From Bacteroidia bacterium (GTDB lineage Bacteria > Bacteroidota > Bacteroidia > AKYH767-A > OLB10): a DNA stretch of 64,000 bases. The stretch lies in the NCBI GenBank assembly GCA_016788165.1, contig JAEUTH010000021.1, forward strand, positions 1 through 64,000, in the 5' to 3' direction. Every line of letters begins with the position of its first letter. Within the stretch, counting starts at the first letter, position 1. The translations under genes and the position numbers were made by a program. Of this stretch, positions 54,508 through 63,286 are shown in pieces. Below the pieces are notes generated by a model that saw only the letters and a list, made by a program, of their open reading frames with translations, ran no database searches and was not told the DNA's origin.

Positions 54508-57500
54508 TTACTTTTCAATAACTAATTTCGATATTAGGGTTTCGTTGCCAATCGATATTTTTACAAAATAAATTCCCGCACTTATATCAGCAAGCAGTAT
54601 GTTACATTGGTTATCGCCTATCTCTGCCATTTTACTTTGTCCTTTTAAAACATGTCCCATTAAATCAAATATCTCAATTTGATATGCTGTTATTTGCTCA
54701 CTTACAAAACTAACTTGTACTATATCGTTTGCAGGATTTGGCATAATTATAATTTCAGACGCTTGTAAGCTTCCATTACGACAGTTCATATTAACCGTTA
54801 AACTTTTGGCATCGCTATTACCGCATACGTTGGTTGCCATTACTTTTACCTTACCACCATTATTCTGAAAATTTAATAGAACGTTTGTTGTTCCCCGGCC
54901 GCTTACTATTTGTGTATTGGCAGGTTTTAGCCATTGATAACTACTTGCATTGGGTACAGGTAAAATTTCATAAAGTACATTATTTTGGTTAGCACAAACA
55001 CTTACAGGCCCAATGATACTTGAAGGTACTGCAGGTACTGATCGGATAGTTAAAAATCGTTGTTGGCCCATGCCGCATTGGTTAAATGCTTGGGCATACA
55101 AAGTACCCGAAACAAAATTTGAATCGTAGTTTAATACAATGGATGTGGTTCCTTGACCTGAAACCAAAGTACTGTTTACAGGTATTACCCAATGATAACC
55201 TATTGAATTAGCTACCGGATTAATTTGATATAACACATTATTTGTTCCGGCACATACGGTATTATTTTGTCCTGCAATAGGTTGTGGTTTATCGGGTACA
55301 ACACCGGTATCGGCCAATTGAGTTACCAATGTTTTTTTACATTTTAATGAATCGGTCACAGTTACTAAATAGGTGCCACCGCTTAATTGACTTATGCCGG
55401 CAGTAGTGTTTCCATTGCTCCATAAATATGAATAAGGTGGAATACCATTGCTGGCAGTTGCTAACAGTGCACCTTGGTTACTGTTGCACGTAACAGCTGT
55501 AACCGTTACAATTATTTTGGGTGCCGATAAATAAGGTATAAAAATGGTTGAATCGTACCTACAGCCATGCCCATCTATTACTGAAATATTATGAAAGCCT
55601 GATATTAAACGGTTACTAAAAACACCATTTGGTATATTATTCCATAAATAGGTAAAGGGGCTATGCCCATTGGTTACAATAAGATTGGCACGACCTGTTT
55701 TTGTTTTTGGACAATTTGCAGGAAGTACATTTGCGGTAAATTGTAATAAGTTTTTTCCTTTTATTTCTGCTGTTGCACTTGCTGTACAGTTATTGGTATT
55801 GCTAATGGTAACGGTATATAAACCGGCACAAATATTTTGTATGGATTGTGTGGTTGCACTATTACTCCACAAAAAACTATAACCATTTAAAGTGTTGTCG
55901 CTAAGCACTTGTGCAGCACCATCACAAAATTTGTCGCATTCCGGTGCCGTAAAGCTAAAGAAGCAAGTTTCCGGTTGTGTTTCAATAATTATAAAGTCCG
56001 TTGTTTTTTTACAGCCAACAGCATCCGTAACTGTTAGTGTATAGGTAGCGTTGGTTAAATTAAAAGCATCTTTTGTGGTAAGTCCATTACTCCATAAATA
56101 ATTATATGGCCATTTACCTCCGGTAATAGTTGTTTGTACGCTTCCATTATTAAAGCCATTACATAAAACATTGGTGGCATTACCGGTTACTTCCAATAAG
56201 GGTATTGTTTGAATAGAAATTGAATTACTTAATGTGCAACCATTTTGATCGGTTATGGTTACCGTATATACACCGGCACTTAGGTTGTATTGTGCTCCTG
56301 TTGTATTTCCATTATCCCATAAATACGTATAGGGCTTAACGCCACCCGTAACCATACTGCGTGCTGCCTTATTGCAATTCCAAATACTATCAGTGGCAGT
56401 TAAACTATCCGGTTGTGTAACGTGGTAAGTAAATTGTCGGTTTTGTCCGACATTATCTGTAACGGTTAGTGTATAGGTACCAGCGGTTACATTGGTTAAG
56501 TTTTGTTGCGAACTGCCATTGCTCCATAAATAAGTATAAGGCGCAACAGCACCTGTTATGGTAGGTGTTATTTGTGTGGTTTGTCCATAACAAGTAATGG
56601 GCGAAATAACAACAGAGGCATCTATCATTGCATTGCATAAAGCATAACCACTATCGAGAAGGGTTGCCATTTCATTACACAGATATTGATAATTTACAAA
56701 GTCGCTATCGGTAACGGTGGTTTTTAGCAGGTTATTTGTCTCATCACTGTCATTGGGTAAGTAGTAAAATTCGCGCTTGCCTTTATTAAAATGCAACAAC
56801 TTGTATGAACCGTTTTTTATTGCTTTCCCATCATTAGCTTTACTTTTTGAATTAAACATTTCGGTAAAATTCCAGGGCCTTATTTGTTGCGCTTGGTTTT
56901 TTATAATGGGCATTATGCTTTTTGTATCAACAGGCTTGTTAGGGTAGATGTACGATTGCCAATTATTAAAACCAAATAACTCTAGCACGGTTGCAAAAAT
57001 ATCAACGGTATTTACCAATGCATCACTACTGCGGCCCGGATTAACAACCGATGGTCCTGAAATTACAAAAGGCACCTGTACACCATTTTCATAGATAGTG
57101 CCTTTACTTAAAAGCGAATCAAGATTTTGGGCAACCTCATTGGGCGATCCATTATCGCCAATAAAAATAATATCGGTGCTATCCATTAATTGCAGCGTTT
57201 CTAACGAATCCAACAGCCGGCCCATTTCTGTATCCAAAGCTTCTAAAGCAGCCATAAAATAAGGTTTTGGATTGTTGTTTATATCCTGAGGTGTACCGCT
57301 TAAATTCGGAAACGAATGCAAGTTGGTAGGCGCGTAATGATAAGGTTCATGTGGTGCATTATAGGACACCCATAAAAAGAATGGATTGGTGCTTTGCGAT
57401 TTTATCCAACTAACAGCATCATTGGTAGTTTCTACAGTTGCATAATTATTTATCATTTGATAACTGCCATTGGTAATCTTTTTCCAATGGTAGTAGTTAT

Positions 57501-58008
57501 TTACCAGCGCTTTAAAGTTGCCACTATAAAAATCATAACCCATTTTGTTGGGTATAAGCATGGCTGTTGCAGGTGTATCCTGATGCAAATGCCATTTACC
57601 TATATGAGCCATTTTAATTTGGTTTTGAAAATTTAAACGCATCAAACGAGGTAAGCTTAATTCATTTGTATCTAACGGTGTTGCATTGGCGTTGCCATCG
57701 CCCACCGAAGTACCTACACCGGTACGAAAACAATAGCGCCCGGTAAAAATACCGGCACGTGTTGGCGAACAAATAGGGTTGGCTGTTGCATTTTTAAACC
57801 GAACTCCTTTGTTTAACAGGCGGTTTAAATTTGGTGCATTAATAGTATCCTTATGATTTTCGTAGCATCCAAAATAATCTGTACCAATATCGTCAGCAAT
57901 TATCAGTATCACATTTCGTTGCGCATATAGGGTATTGGTAATGCCCAAAAAAAATAGCAATACCAATTTTCTGATTAATAAAGATTGATGATGTGCAAAT
58001 TGAAACAT
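54508..58008 (-). CDS. Secreted sulfatase with SprB-type repeats and T9SS type A sorting domain
   Basis: A 1166-residue protein. A signal peptide ends near residue 30 (TLYAQ). The sulfatase domain (about 31-460) has the metal-binding IADDIG (Asp39, Asp40) and the formylglycine motif C-x-P-x-R with Cys80 (CSPTRAGIFTG). After it, about five SprB-like repeats of the form SPYTYLWSNG...AGTYTLTVTD run to about 830. Two PKD-like domains follow (YHWVIPVNS, YQWLKPANT), then a T9SS type A sorting domain (MPNPANDIVQVSF to ISKLVIEK). Known: such Cys is converted to formylglycine by a maturase (FGE or anSME) before the enzyme works. Substrate unknown. The combination of sulfatase and SprB repeats is unusual. 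Confidence 0.9.
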   Translation of the reverse strand: MFQFAHHQSLLIRKLVLLFFLGITNTLYAQRNVILIIADDIGTDYFGCYENHKDTINAPNLNRLLNKGVRFKNATANPICSPTRAGIFTGRYCFRTGVGTSVGDGNANATPLDTNELSLPRLMRLNFQNQIKMAHIGKWHLHQDTPATAMLIPNKMGYDFYSGNFKALVNNYYHWKKITNGSYQMINNYATVETTNDAVSWIKSQSTNPFFLWVSYNAPHEPYHYAPTNLHSFPNLSGTPQDINNNPKPYFMAALEALDTEMGRLLDSLETLQLMDSTDIIFIGDNGSPNEVAQNLDSLLSKGTIYENGVQVPFVISGPSVVNPGRSSDALVNTVDIFATVLELFGFNNWQSYIYPNKPVDTKSIMPIIKNQAQQIRPWNFTEMFNSKSKANDGKAIKNGSYKLLHFNKGKREFYYLPNDSDETNNLLKTTVTDSDFVNYQYLCNEMATLLDSGYALCNAMIDASVVISPITCYGQTTQITPTITGAVAPYTYLWSNGSSQQNLTNVTAGTYTLTVTDNVGQNRQFTYHVTQPDSLTATDSIWNCNKAARSMVTGGVKPYTYLWDNGNTTGAQYNLSAGVYTVTITDQNGCTLSNSISIQTIPLLEVTGNATNVLCNGFNNGSVQTTITGGKWPYNYLWSNGLTTKDAFNLTNATYTLTVTDAVGCKKTTDFIIIETQPETCFFSFTAPECDKFCDGAAQVLSDNTLNGYSFLWSNSATTQSIQNICAGLYTVTISNTNNCTASATAEIKGKNLLQFTANVLPANCPKTKTGRANLIVTNGHSPFTYLWNNIPNGVFSNRLISGFHNISVIDGHGCRYDSTIFIPYLSAPKIIVTVTAVTCNSNQGALLATASNGIPPYSYLWSNGNTTAGISQLSGGTYLVTVTDSLKCKKTLVTQLADTGVVPDKPQPIAGQNNTVCAGTNNVLYQINPVANSIGYHWVIPVNSTLVSGQGTTSIVLNYDSNFVSGTLYAQAFNQCGMGQQRFLTIRSVPAVPSSIIGPVSVCANQNNVLYEILPVPNASSYQWLKPANTQIVSGRGTTNVLLNFQNNGGKVKVMATNVCGNSDAKSLTVNMNCRNGSLQASEIIIMPNPANDIVQVSFVSEQITAYQIEIFDLMGHVLKGQSKMAEIGDNQCNILLADISAGIYFVKISIGNETLISKLVIEK

Positions 58009-58058
58009 AATGGTTTTGTTCTTAACGAATGGCTGTTTAAAGTTTAAAGAAATGGATA

Positions 58059-58784
58059 TTAGTTAGAGGTTAAAAAATGTCGAATAACTACAGATGCAGT
58101 TACTGCGCCAAATGTAGCAGGTAAATATGATATCGTACCATAAGCCGATTTTTTATAGTTGGTACCATCGGTTAGCATTAAGCTGCTGCGTATGGGTGTT
58201 TCGGGCGAAAATACAGCGGTAATACCTTTGTAAATACCATGTTTTCGTAGCGTTTTGCGAATTTGTTGTGCAAATGGACAATTATAGGTTTTCGAAATAT
58301 CTACTACTTGTAATTGTGTAGGATCTAATTTTGCGCCAGCTCCCATACTGCTTACTACTTTAATTTTTAGATTAAATGCTTGCGTCAGCAGTGTAAGCTT
58401 AGGGGTAATGCTATCTATGGCATCAATAATATAATTAGGGTTTAATAGCAACAATTGCGCAACAGCATCCGGAGTAATAAACTCTTTAATAACGGTTAAC
58501 TTTAGTTCGGGATTTATGGCCAATAATCTTTGCGCCATTATTTCGGCTTTACTTTGGCCATGATTGGTTGATAAGGCCGGTAATTGGCGATTTCGGTTTG
58601 TTGGGTCAACTACATCACCATCAACAATGGTAATGATACCAATGCCACTACGAGCAATAAATTCGGCAGCATAACTACCCACACCGCCCATGCCTACTAT
58701 CATAACATGTTTTTGCGATAGAGCCTTTACTTTTTCATCGCCCACTAATAGAGAAGTACGTTGTAACCAGCTAAAATCCTGCAT
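58059..58784 (-). CDS. tcdA: tRNA threonylcarbamoyladenosine dehydratase TcdA (ThiF family)
   Basis: A 241-residue E1-like enzyme. The start is the ATG complementary to 58782-58784 (MQDFSWLQRT), chosen over a frame start 15 codons upstream that would overlap tatD. The nucleotide motif GMGGVGS is at residues 31-37, with DGDVVDPTNRNRQ following, and SSMGAGAKLDP is the family's central loop. Family role: dehydrates t6A37 to the cyclic ct6A form in tRNA using ATP. The TatD gene ends 1 base upstream of this start, so they form an operon. An alternative ThiF/MoeB role is possible, but the MoeB partner is absent. Confidence 0.92.
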   Translation of the reverse strand: MQDFSWLQRTSLLVGDEKVKALSQKHVMIVGMGGVGSYAAEFIARSGIGIITIVDGDVVDPTNRNRQLPALSTNHGQSKAEIMAQRLLAINPELKLTVIKEFITPDAVAQLLLLNPNYIIDAIDSITPKLTLLTQAFNLKIKVVSSMGAGAKLDPTQLQVVDISKTYNCPFAQQIRKTLRKHGIYKGITAVFSPETPIRSSLMLTDGTNYKKSAYGTISYLPATFGAVTASVVIRHFLTSN

Positions 58785-58785
58785 A

Positions 58786-59430
58786 TTATAAAATAAGTTT
58801 TTTGCCAAAAAAGTGTTCGCAATTGTCAAATATTTGTTCTTGCAACCTATCTAATTGCATGGCTAATGTTTGGGCTGCAAGGGTGTAAACTTTTTCAATT
58901 TGTATGGTTGCATAATCTGTTTCTAACAAAACTTGTTTCAGGTTTATATGTTTTAAGGTTTCTTGATTTCTTGGATGTGCTAATGCTTCACCAAATGATA
59001 AATAATAACCGCGTTTTGTTATTTGCTGGGCTAACGATACATTTTTATTAAATCCATGAAATGCAGCATGCACTTTTGGATAATCTTTTAATATGCCTAA
59101 AACTTTGTCAAATGATTTTACACAATGAATTATTAATGGCAACTGTAATTTACATGCTGTTTCAATTTGCACTCTAAATGCTTCGGTTTGTATTTCAATT
59201 GGAGTTTTGCAAAGCGCATCCAAGCCACATTCGCCCACAGCCCAAATATGTTTGTTGTTTAGTAAAGGCAAGTATTGTTCCCAAGCATTTTGCCACTGAC
59301 TGTTTACATGCCAGGGATGTAAGCCTATTGAATAGTTTTGCGTAAAAGGATATGCATAACCTGACTCATATTGCATTAAGGTAAACACATGCCTGGGTTG
59401 TTGCGTATGACAATGGATATTGATGTACAA
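58786..59430 (-). CDS. TatD-family metal-dependent hydrolase
   Basis: A 214-residue TIM-barrel nuclease/hydrolase. It starts with TTG (complement of 59428-59430); no ATG lies upstream in frame before the stop. The metal-binding HCH (His6, His8) opens the protein (INIHCHT). Further sites are in VGECGLD, PLIIHC and LLETDYAT. It is shorter than the usual 255-265 residues, mainly from short loops. Family members have 3'-5' exonuclease activity. Co-transcribed with tcdA (1-base spacing). Confidence 0.9.
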   Translation of the reverse strand: MYINIHCHTQQPRHVFTLMQYESGYAYPFTQNYSIGLHPWHVNSQWQNAWEQYLPLLNNKHIWAVGECGLDALCKTPIEIQTEAFRVQIETACKLQLPLIIHCVKSFDKVLGILKDYPKVHAAFHGFNKNVSLAQQITKRGYYLSFGEALAHPRNQETLKHINLKQVLLETDYATIQIEKVYTLAAQTLAMQLDRLQEQIFDNCEHFFGKKLIL

Positions 59431-59666
59431 AGTATTTTTAAGAGTTGACTTAATAGTTGCCGTTAGCTTCTGATTTTAAAGCAATAAGCAAAAGATATAT
59501 GCTTAAAAGTAACAGCAAACACTACCTTTTTCAACCAGATTACTTTAATAACTTTATTTGCTAAAACCACCTGCTTCAATAACTATATAATTAAATTGGG
59601 AGTTAATAAACCCTTTGTAACAAATACACATCCGGTGGGTCGAAACAACGCTGCGCAAATTTAAGT

Positions 59667-60164
59667 ATGCAAAACAAAACGCAAGAGTTTAAGGAAATTT
59701 ACAATAAACACAGAAGTAAAATTTACAAGCTATGTTTTGGGTATGCCGGCAATGCCGATTTAGCCAAAGATTTATTGCAGGATACTTTTATCAAAGTATG
59801 GGAAAACTTAGATAAGTTCAGAAACGAATCGGCAATAAGTACCTGGATTTATCGGATTGCTGTAAACACTTGTTTAAGTTATTTAAGAAGTGAAAAAAAC
59901 AAACCCAAAGACCCGCTTAGTGATTTTATACTCGAAACCAAACCTGAAGAAATAAATGAAAAAAATCAGCAGGTTGCTTTGTTATATAAATGCATTAACC
60001 AACTTGAAGAAAATGATAGAATGATAATTACCATGGTTTTAGATGAAGTAGAATACCTGGATATAGCGCAGGTTTTTGGTATATCAGAAGGTAATTTGCG
60101 TGTAAAAATTCATCGCATCAAACAAAAGTTAACCGAAATATATAACTACCATGCAAGACTTTGA
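59667..60164 (+). CDS. ECF-type RNA polymerase sigma factor
   Basis: A 165-residue sigma factor. Region 2 is seen in FGYAGNADLAKDLLQDTFIKVWENL and ISTWIYRIAVNTCLSYLR. Region 4 has LEENDRMIITMVLDEVEYLDIAQVF with the GISEGNLRVKIHRIKQKL recognition helix. It overlaps the next frame by 14 bases (60151-60164), so both are translated from one mRNA. Unlike the sigma at 18241, its partner has several TM helices. Confidence 0.92.
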   Translation: MQNKTQEFKEIYNKHRSKIYKLCFGYAGNADLAKDLLQDTFIKVWENLDKFRNESAISTWIYRIAVNTCLSYLRSEKNKPKDPLSDFILETKPEEINEKNQQVALLYKCINQLEENDRMIITMVLDEVEYLDIAQVFGISEGNLRVKIHRIKQKLTEIYNYHARL

Positions 60165-60747
60165 AGCGTTAAAAAAGATGTGGCAGTTAAATCAGGAGCA
60201 ACAGGCTATGCCCGAAGCAAATGATATTTTATTGCAGGTATCCAACACAAAAAATGTGCTTGCCAAAAATTTGCTTAAAGCGGTTTGGCAACTCATACCG
60301 GCTATGGTTATCGTAATATTAATTGCCGTTTTTATAAAATTTGTAAACATTATTACTTATGTAGGTATCATACTGGTGTTGGTTTCAATTGTTGTATATG
60401 GTGCAGCATTAATATGGCATTACTTTAATCTGTCAAAAGATTACAGTACTTTAAAACCTGCCGATTATTTAAAAGTGATACAACATCAATATGAAATCCG
60501 TAAAAAGTTTAATCAGATAGGTGGGTATTTATATTCGCTGATATTATACATAGGCAGCATGCTGTATTTAGTAGAAGTTACTGCACATGTAACCCCATTG
60601 TGGCAATGGTTTGGATTTATAATTACTACTGTTTGGTTTCTATATGTTGTTTTTGTTTTAAGTAAAAAGGTTATCGCATACGAAAACCAAAAGTTTGAAG
60701 ATATTATTACCCAATTAAAAAAACTTAACCAACAATTAGAAACGTAA
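60151..60747 (+). CDS. Multispanning membrane protein, likely anti-sigma factor
   Basis: A 198-residue protein beginning inside the sigma gene (14-base overlap). The first 45 residues are cytoplasmic, with no obvious zinc motif. About four TM helices are predicted (about 47-68, 70-92, 128-146, 150-170). A short basic/coiled C-terminus follows (FEDIITQLKKLNQQLE). The overlap with the sigma gene is the main argument for an anti-sigma role. No sequence family recognised. Confidence 0.75.
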   Translation: MQDFEALKKMWQLNQEQQAMPEANDILLQVSNTKNVLAKNLLKAVWQLIPAMVIVILIAVFIKFVNIITYVGIILVLVSIVVYGAALIWHYFNLSKDYSTLKPADYLKVIQHQYEIRKKFNQIGGYLYSLILYIGSMLYLVEVTAHVTPLWQWFGFIITTVWFLYVVFVLSKKVIAYENQKFEDIITQLKKLNQQLET

Positions 60748-60781
60748 CAGCATTAAACAGCATCTTTTTTAAGTTTGCCTG

Positions 60782-61552
60782 ATGCAAATTGAGTGGCTGT
60801 GGATACTACTTTGTTTAACCGCTTTATTAGCAGGTTTTACTGATGCCGTTGTTGGTGGTGGTGGTTTAATTCAACTTCCGGTTTTGTTCTTAGTTTTTCC
60901 GGCATGGCTACCGGTAAATATTATTGCAACGGGTCGTTTGGCGGGTGCATGCGGCACATTTGTAGCAGCTTTTCAATATGTAAAAAAAGTACAAGTAAAA
61001 TGGCCTTGGCTACTGGCAACTATGGTAGCTGCCATGTTAATGGCTTTAGTTGGCGCTTTTGCTATGAAACAAACACCACCGCAAACATTTAAGCCGCTGG
61101 TTTTTATTGTGCTGGTTGTAATGGCTTTGTACACATTTGCTAAAAAGCAATGGGGCTTTGCCCACCATCCTTCAACAGTTAGCAAACCTGTTTTGTGGGC
61201 CGGTTTAATAGGAATGATTATAGGCTTTTATAACGGATATATGGGGCCGGGTACAGGCAGTTTACTGGTATTTGCATACATCAGTATTTTAAAACATGAT
61301 TTTCTGCATGCTTCGGCATCGGCTAAAGTCATTAATTTTTTTACGGATTTAAGCACCATCATCTATTTTATATTCATAGATGCCATTGCATATAAAATTG
61401 CAATTCCGATGGCTATTTGTAATGTGGCAGGTGGCTATCTTGGGTCGCATTTGGCAATTGCAAAAGGGAGTGCCTTTGTAAGAGTTTTTTTTATGATTTT
61501 AATGATTGTACTTATTCTTAGGTTTGGGTATGAAATTTTTATTGTTAGATAA
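60782..61552 (+). CDS. TSUP-family (TauE/SafE) membrane transporter
   Basis: A 256-residue membrane protein with about eight TM helices and two repeats of the sulfite-exporter TauE/SafE (TSUP) type. The repeated motif pattern is visible in LLAGFTDAVVGGGGLIQLPVLFL at the start and IGFYNGYMGPGTGSLLVFAY mid-protein. Family members move sulfite, organosulfonates or related anions, or are of unknown substrate. It is followed by the class D beta-lactamase-like gene with a 1-base overlap (TAATG), so the two are translationally coupled. Confidence 0.9.
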   Translation: MQIEWLWILLCLTALLAGFTDAVVGGGGLIQLPVLFLVFPAWLPVNIIATGRLAGACGTFVAAFQYVKKVQVKWPWLLATMVAAMLMALVGAFAMKQTPPQTFKPLVFIVLVVMALYTFAKKQWGFAHHPSTVSKPVLWAGLIGMIIGFYNGYMGPGTGSLLVFAYISILKHDFLHASASAKVINFFTDLSTIIYFIFIDAIAYKIAIPMAICNVAGGYLGSHLAIAKGSAFVRVFFMILMIVLILRFGYEIFIVR

Positions 61553-62364
61553 TGAATAGTTTTTTTCGCACCATATTTTTTATCTGGTTTTTGTTTAGCA
61601 CAAACGTAGGTGTTGCACAATTAAATGAGGTGCATAATAATTGGCTTACTTTTTTTGATGCTTATAAAGTAAAAGGCAGCAGCGTTATATGGGATGCACA
61701 AACCAATAAATTCCATTTTTATAACAGGGCAGCATTTACTATGCCTATAGTACCGGCAGGCACCTTCGATATAATGCAGGTTTTAGTTGCATTACAACTA
61801 AAAAATATTGCCGATACTCATAGCGTTATTTTGTGGGATGGTATTAAGCGTGCACAACCCGTTTGGAATACCAACACCACCATAGCACAGGCATTTAGAA
61901 ACAATAACAGTGCAGCACTTACGCAATTATCAAATAAAGTGCCTCATAAATATTGGAAAAAGCAGATTAGAAAAGCAAAGTATGGCAAAGTGCTAACCGA
62001 AAAATTAGATGGCGAATTTTGGAACAATGGTCAATTTGTAATTAGCTCTGCCGGCCAAATTGACTTTTTAAAAAGATTAAACAGCAATAAATTACCATTT
62101 AAAAATAAATACTGCCAATGGGCTAAAAAGCTGATGCTTATTGAAGAAGATAAAAATTATAAACTTTATGCTAAAACAGGTTTGCAAGAATTACCTGATA
62201 AAAATGTGGGCTGGTTTATTGGTTTTATCGAAAAACCTAATGGCATATTTTATTTTGCAACCACCATCGAAAGTACATTGCCTGTGCCCGAATCGTTTTC
62301 GATGAGCAGGGTTTATATAACCAAAAAAATTTTAGCCGATTTGGGTATTATCGTTTCTAAATAA
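61552..62364 (+). CDS. Class D beta-lactamase-like protein lacking catalytic residues
   Basis: A 270-residue exported protein with a signal peptide (about 20 residues, VGVAQ). The fold clearly follows class D beta-lactamase/BlaR sensor domains: a KTG triad at 208-210, GWFIGF near 220, and the expected order of motifs. The active-site S-x-x-K is replaced by G-T-F-D (Gly70, Asp73), so both nucleophile and carboxylated Lys are missing. The S-x-V site reads SAA at 120-122 and Y-G-N reads YGK (144-146). It therefore cannot be a lactamase by the known mechanism. Inference: a ligand-binding or structural pseudoenzyme in the cell envelope. Its 1-base overlap with the TSUP gene suggests a linked role. 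Confidence 0.82.
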   Translation: MNSFFRTIFFIWFLFSTNVGVAQLNEVHNNWLTFFDAYKVKGSSVIWDAQTNKFHFYNRAAFTMPIVPAGTFDIMQVLVALQLKNIADTHSVILWDGIKRAQPVWNTNTTIAQAFRNNNSAALTQLSNKVPHKYWKKQIRKAKYGKVLTEKLDGEFWNNGQFVISSAGQIDFLKRLNSNKLPFKNKYCQWAKKLMLIEEDKNYKLYAKTGLQELPDKNVGWFIGFIEKPNGIFYFATTIESTLPVPESFSMSRVYITKKILADLGIIVSK

Positions 62365-63286
62365 AGTGTGGTGTAACTAAATCAATTGCCTCATTTAAAA
62401 TAGTTTGTTGTGGCATAGCTGCATCAAGCCAGTTTATTTTTAATCCTTCGCGCTCAAGCTTTTTAAAAAAAGTTACCTGCCTTTTGGCAAACTGATTTAT
62501 GGCTGTACCAAGTTTATCCTGCAATTGATCACTACTTAAGAACCCTTGCAAATATTGAAGTACAAATTTGTACTCTAAACCGTAATACTGTAATTCGTTT
62601 TCTAATCCATTCTCTTTTAACCGAGCAACTTCGTCAATTAAACCATTCTCTAAGCGCATTGATAACCTGTTAGATATACGTTGTATTAACACCGCTCTGT
62701 CACATTGCAAACCAATAACAAATGGTGTAACCGCATTATTTACTTTAAGTGGTAAGGTGTGATTTTGTAACCATGAATTAATTTCGATTGCGCGTATAAT
62801 TCTTTTACTGCTGCTGGTATCAATGTGTGGTGTGTAAATAGTTGCCGGTATTTGCGCTAACATTTTTAGCAGCGTTTGTTTTTCAATATGCTGCAACTTG
62901 TTTCGTAAATCGCTGTTTATTGGTACAGCGGTAAAAGGTAAATCAAACAAACAAGCCTGTAAGTATAAGCCACTGCCACCACATATAATGGGTAACTTTT
63001 TATTATTTATAGTTTGCAAAAAAGCGTTTGAAAAATCTTGCTTAAACTGATGAATGTGGTATTTGCTGCCGGCCGGTACTATATCAATCAGATGATGTCT
63101 GACTGATTGATTATTTATACTATAATCTTCTAAATCTTTACCTGTACCGATATCCATATCTTTATAAACCTGACGGCTATCGGCACTAATAATTTCGCCA
63201 TTGAAATGGTAAGCAAGTTGTGTTGCCAATTTGGTTTTGCCTGTTGCAGTGGCACCTAAAATAACTAAGGCATTATACTTATTCAT
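62357..63286 (-). CDS. miaA: tRNA dimethylallyltransferase
   Basis: A 309-residue enzyme of family length. The P-loop GATATGKT is at residues 11-18, and SADSRQVYKDMDIGTGK is the diagnostic substrate-binding block, with the GGSGLYLQA segment following. It transfers dimethylallyl from DMAPP to A37 of tRNAs reading UNN codons. The last 8 bases overlap the end of the convergent class D-like gene. It begins with an ATGA overlap to the upstream gene (63283). Confidence 0.97.
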   Translation of the reverse strand: MNKYNALVILGATATGKTKLATQLAYHFNGEIISADSRQVYKDMDIGTGKDLEDYSINNQSVRHHLIDIVPAGSKYHIHQFKQDFSNAFLQTINNKKLPIICGGSGLYLQACLFDLPFTAVPINSDLRNKLQHIEKQTLLKMLAQIPATIYTPHIDTSSSKRIIRAIEINSWLQNHTLPLKVNNAVTPFVIGLQCDRAVLIQRISNRLSMRLENGLIDEVARLKENGLENELQYYGLEYKFVLQYLQGFLSSDQLQDKLGTAINQFAKRQVTFFKKLEREGLKINWLDAAMPQQTILNEAIDLVTPHFI

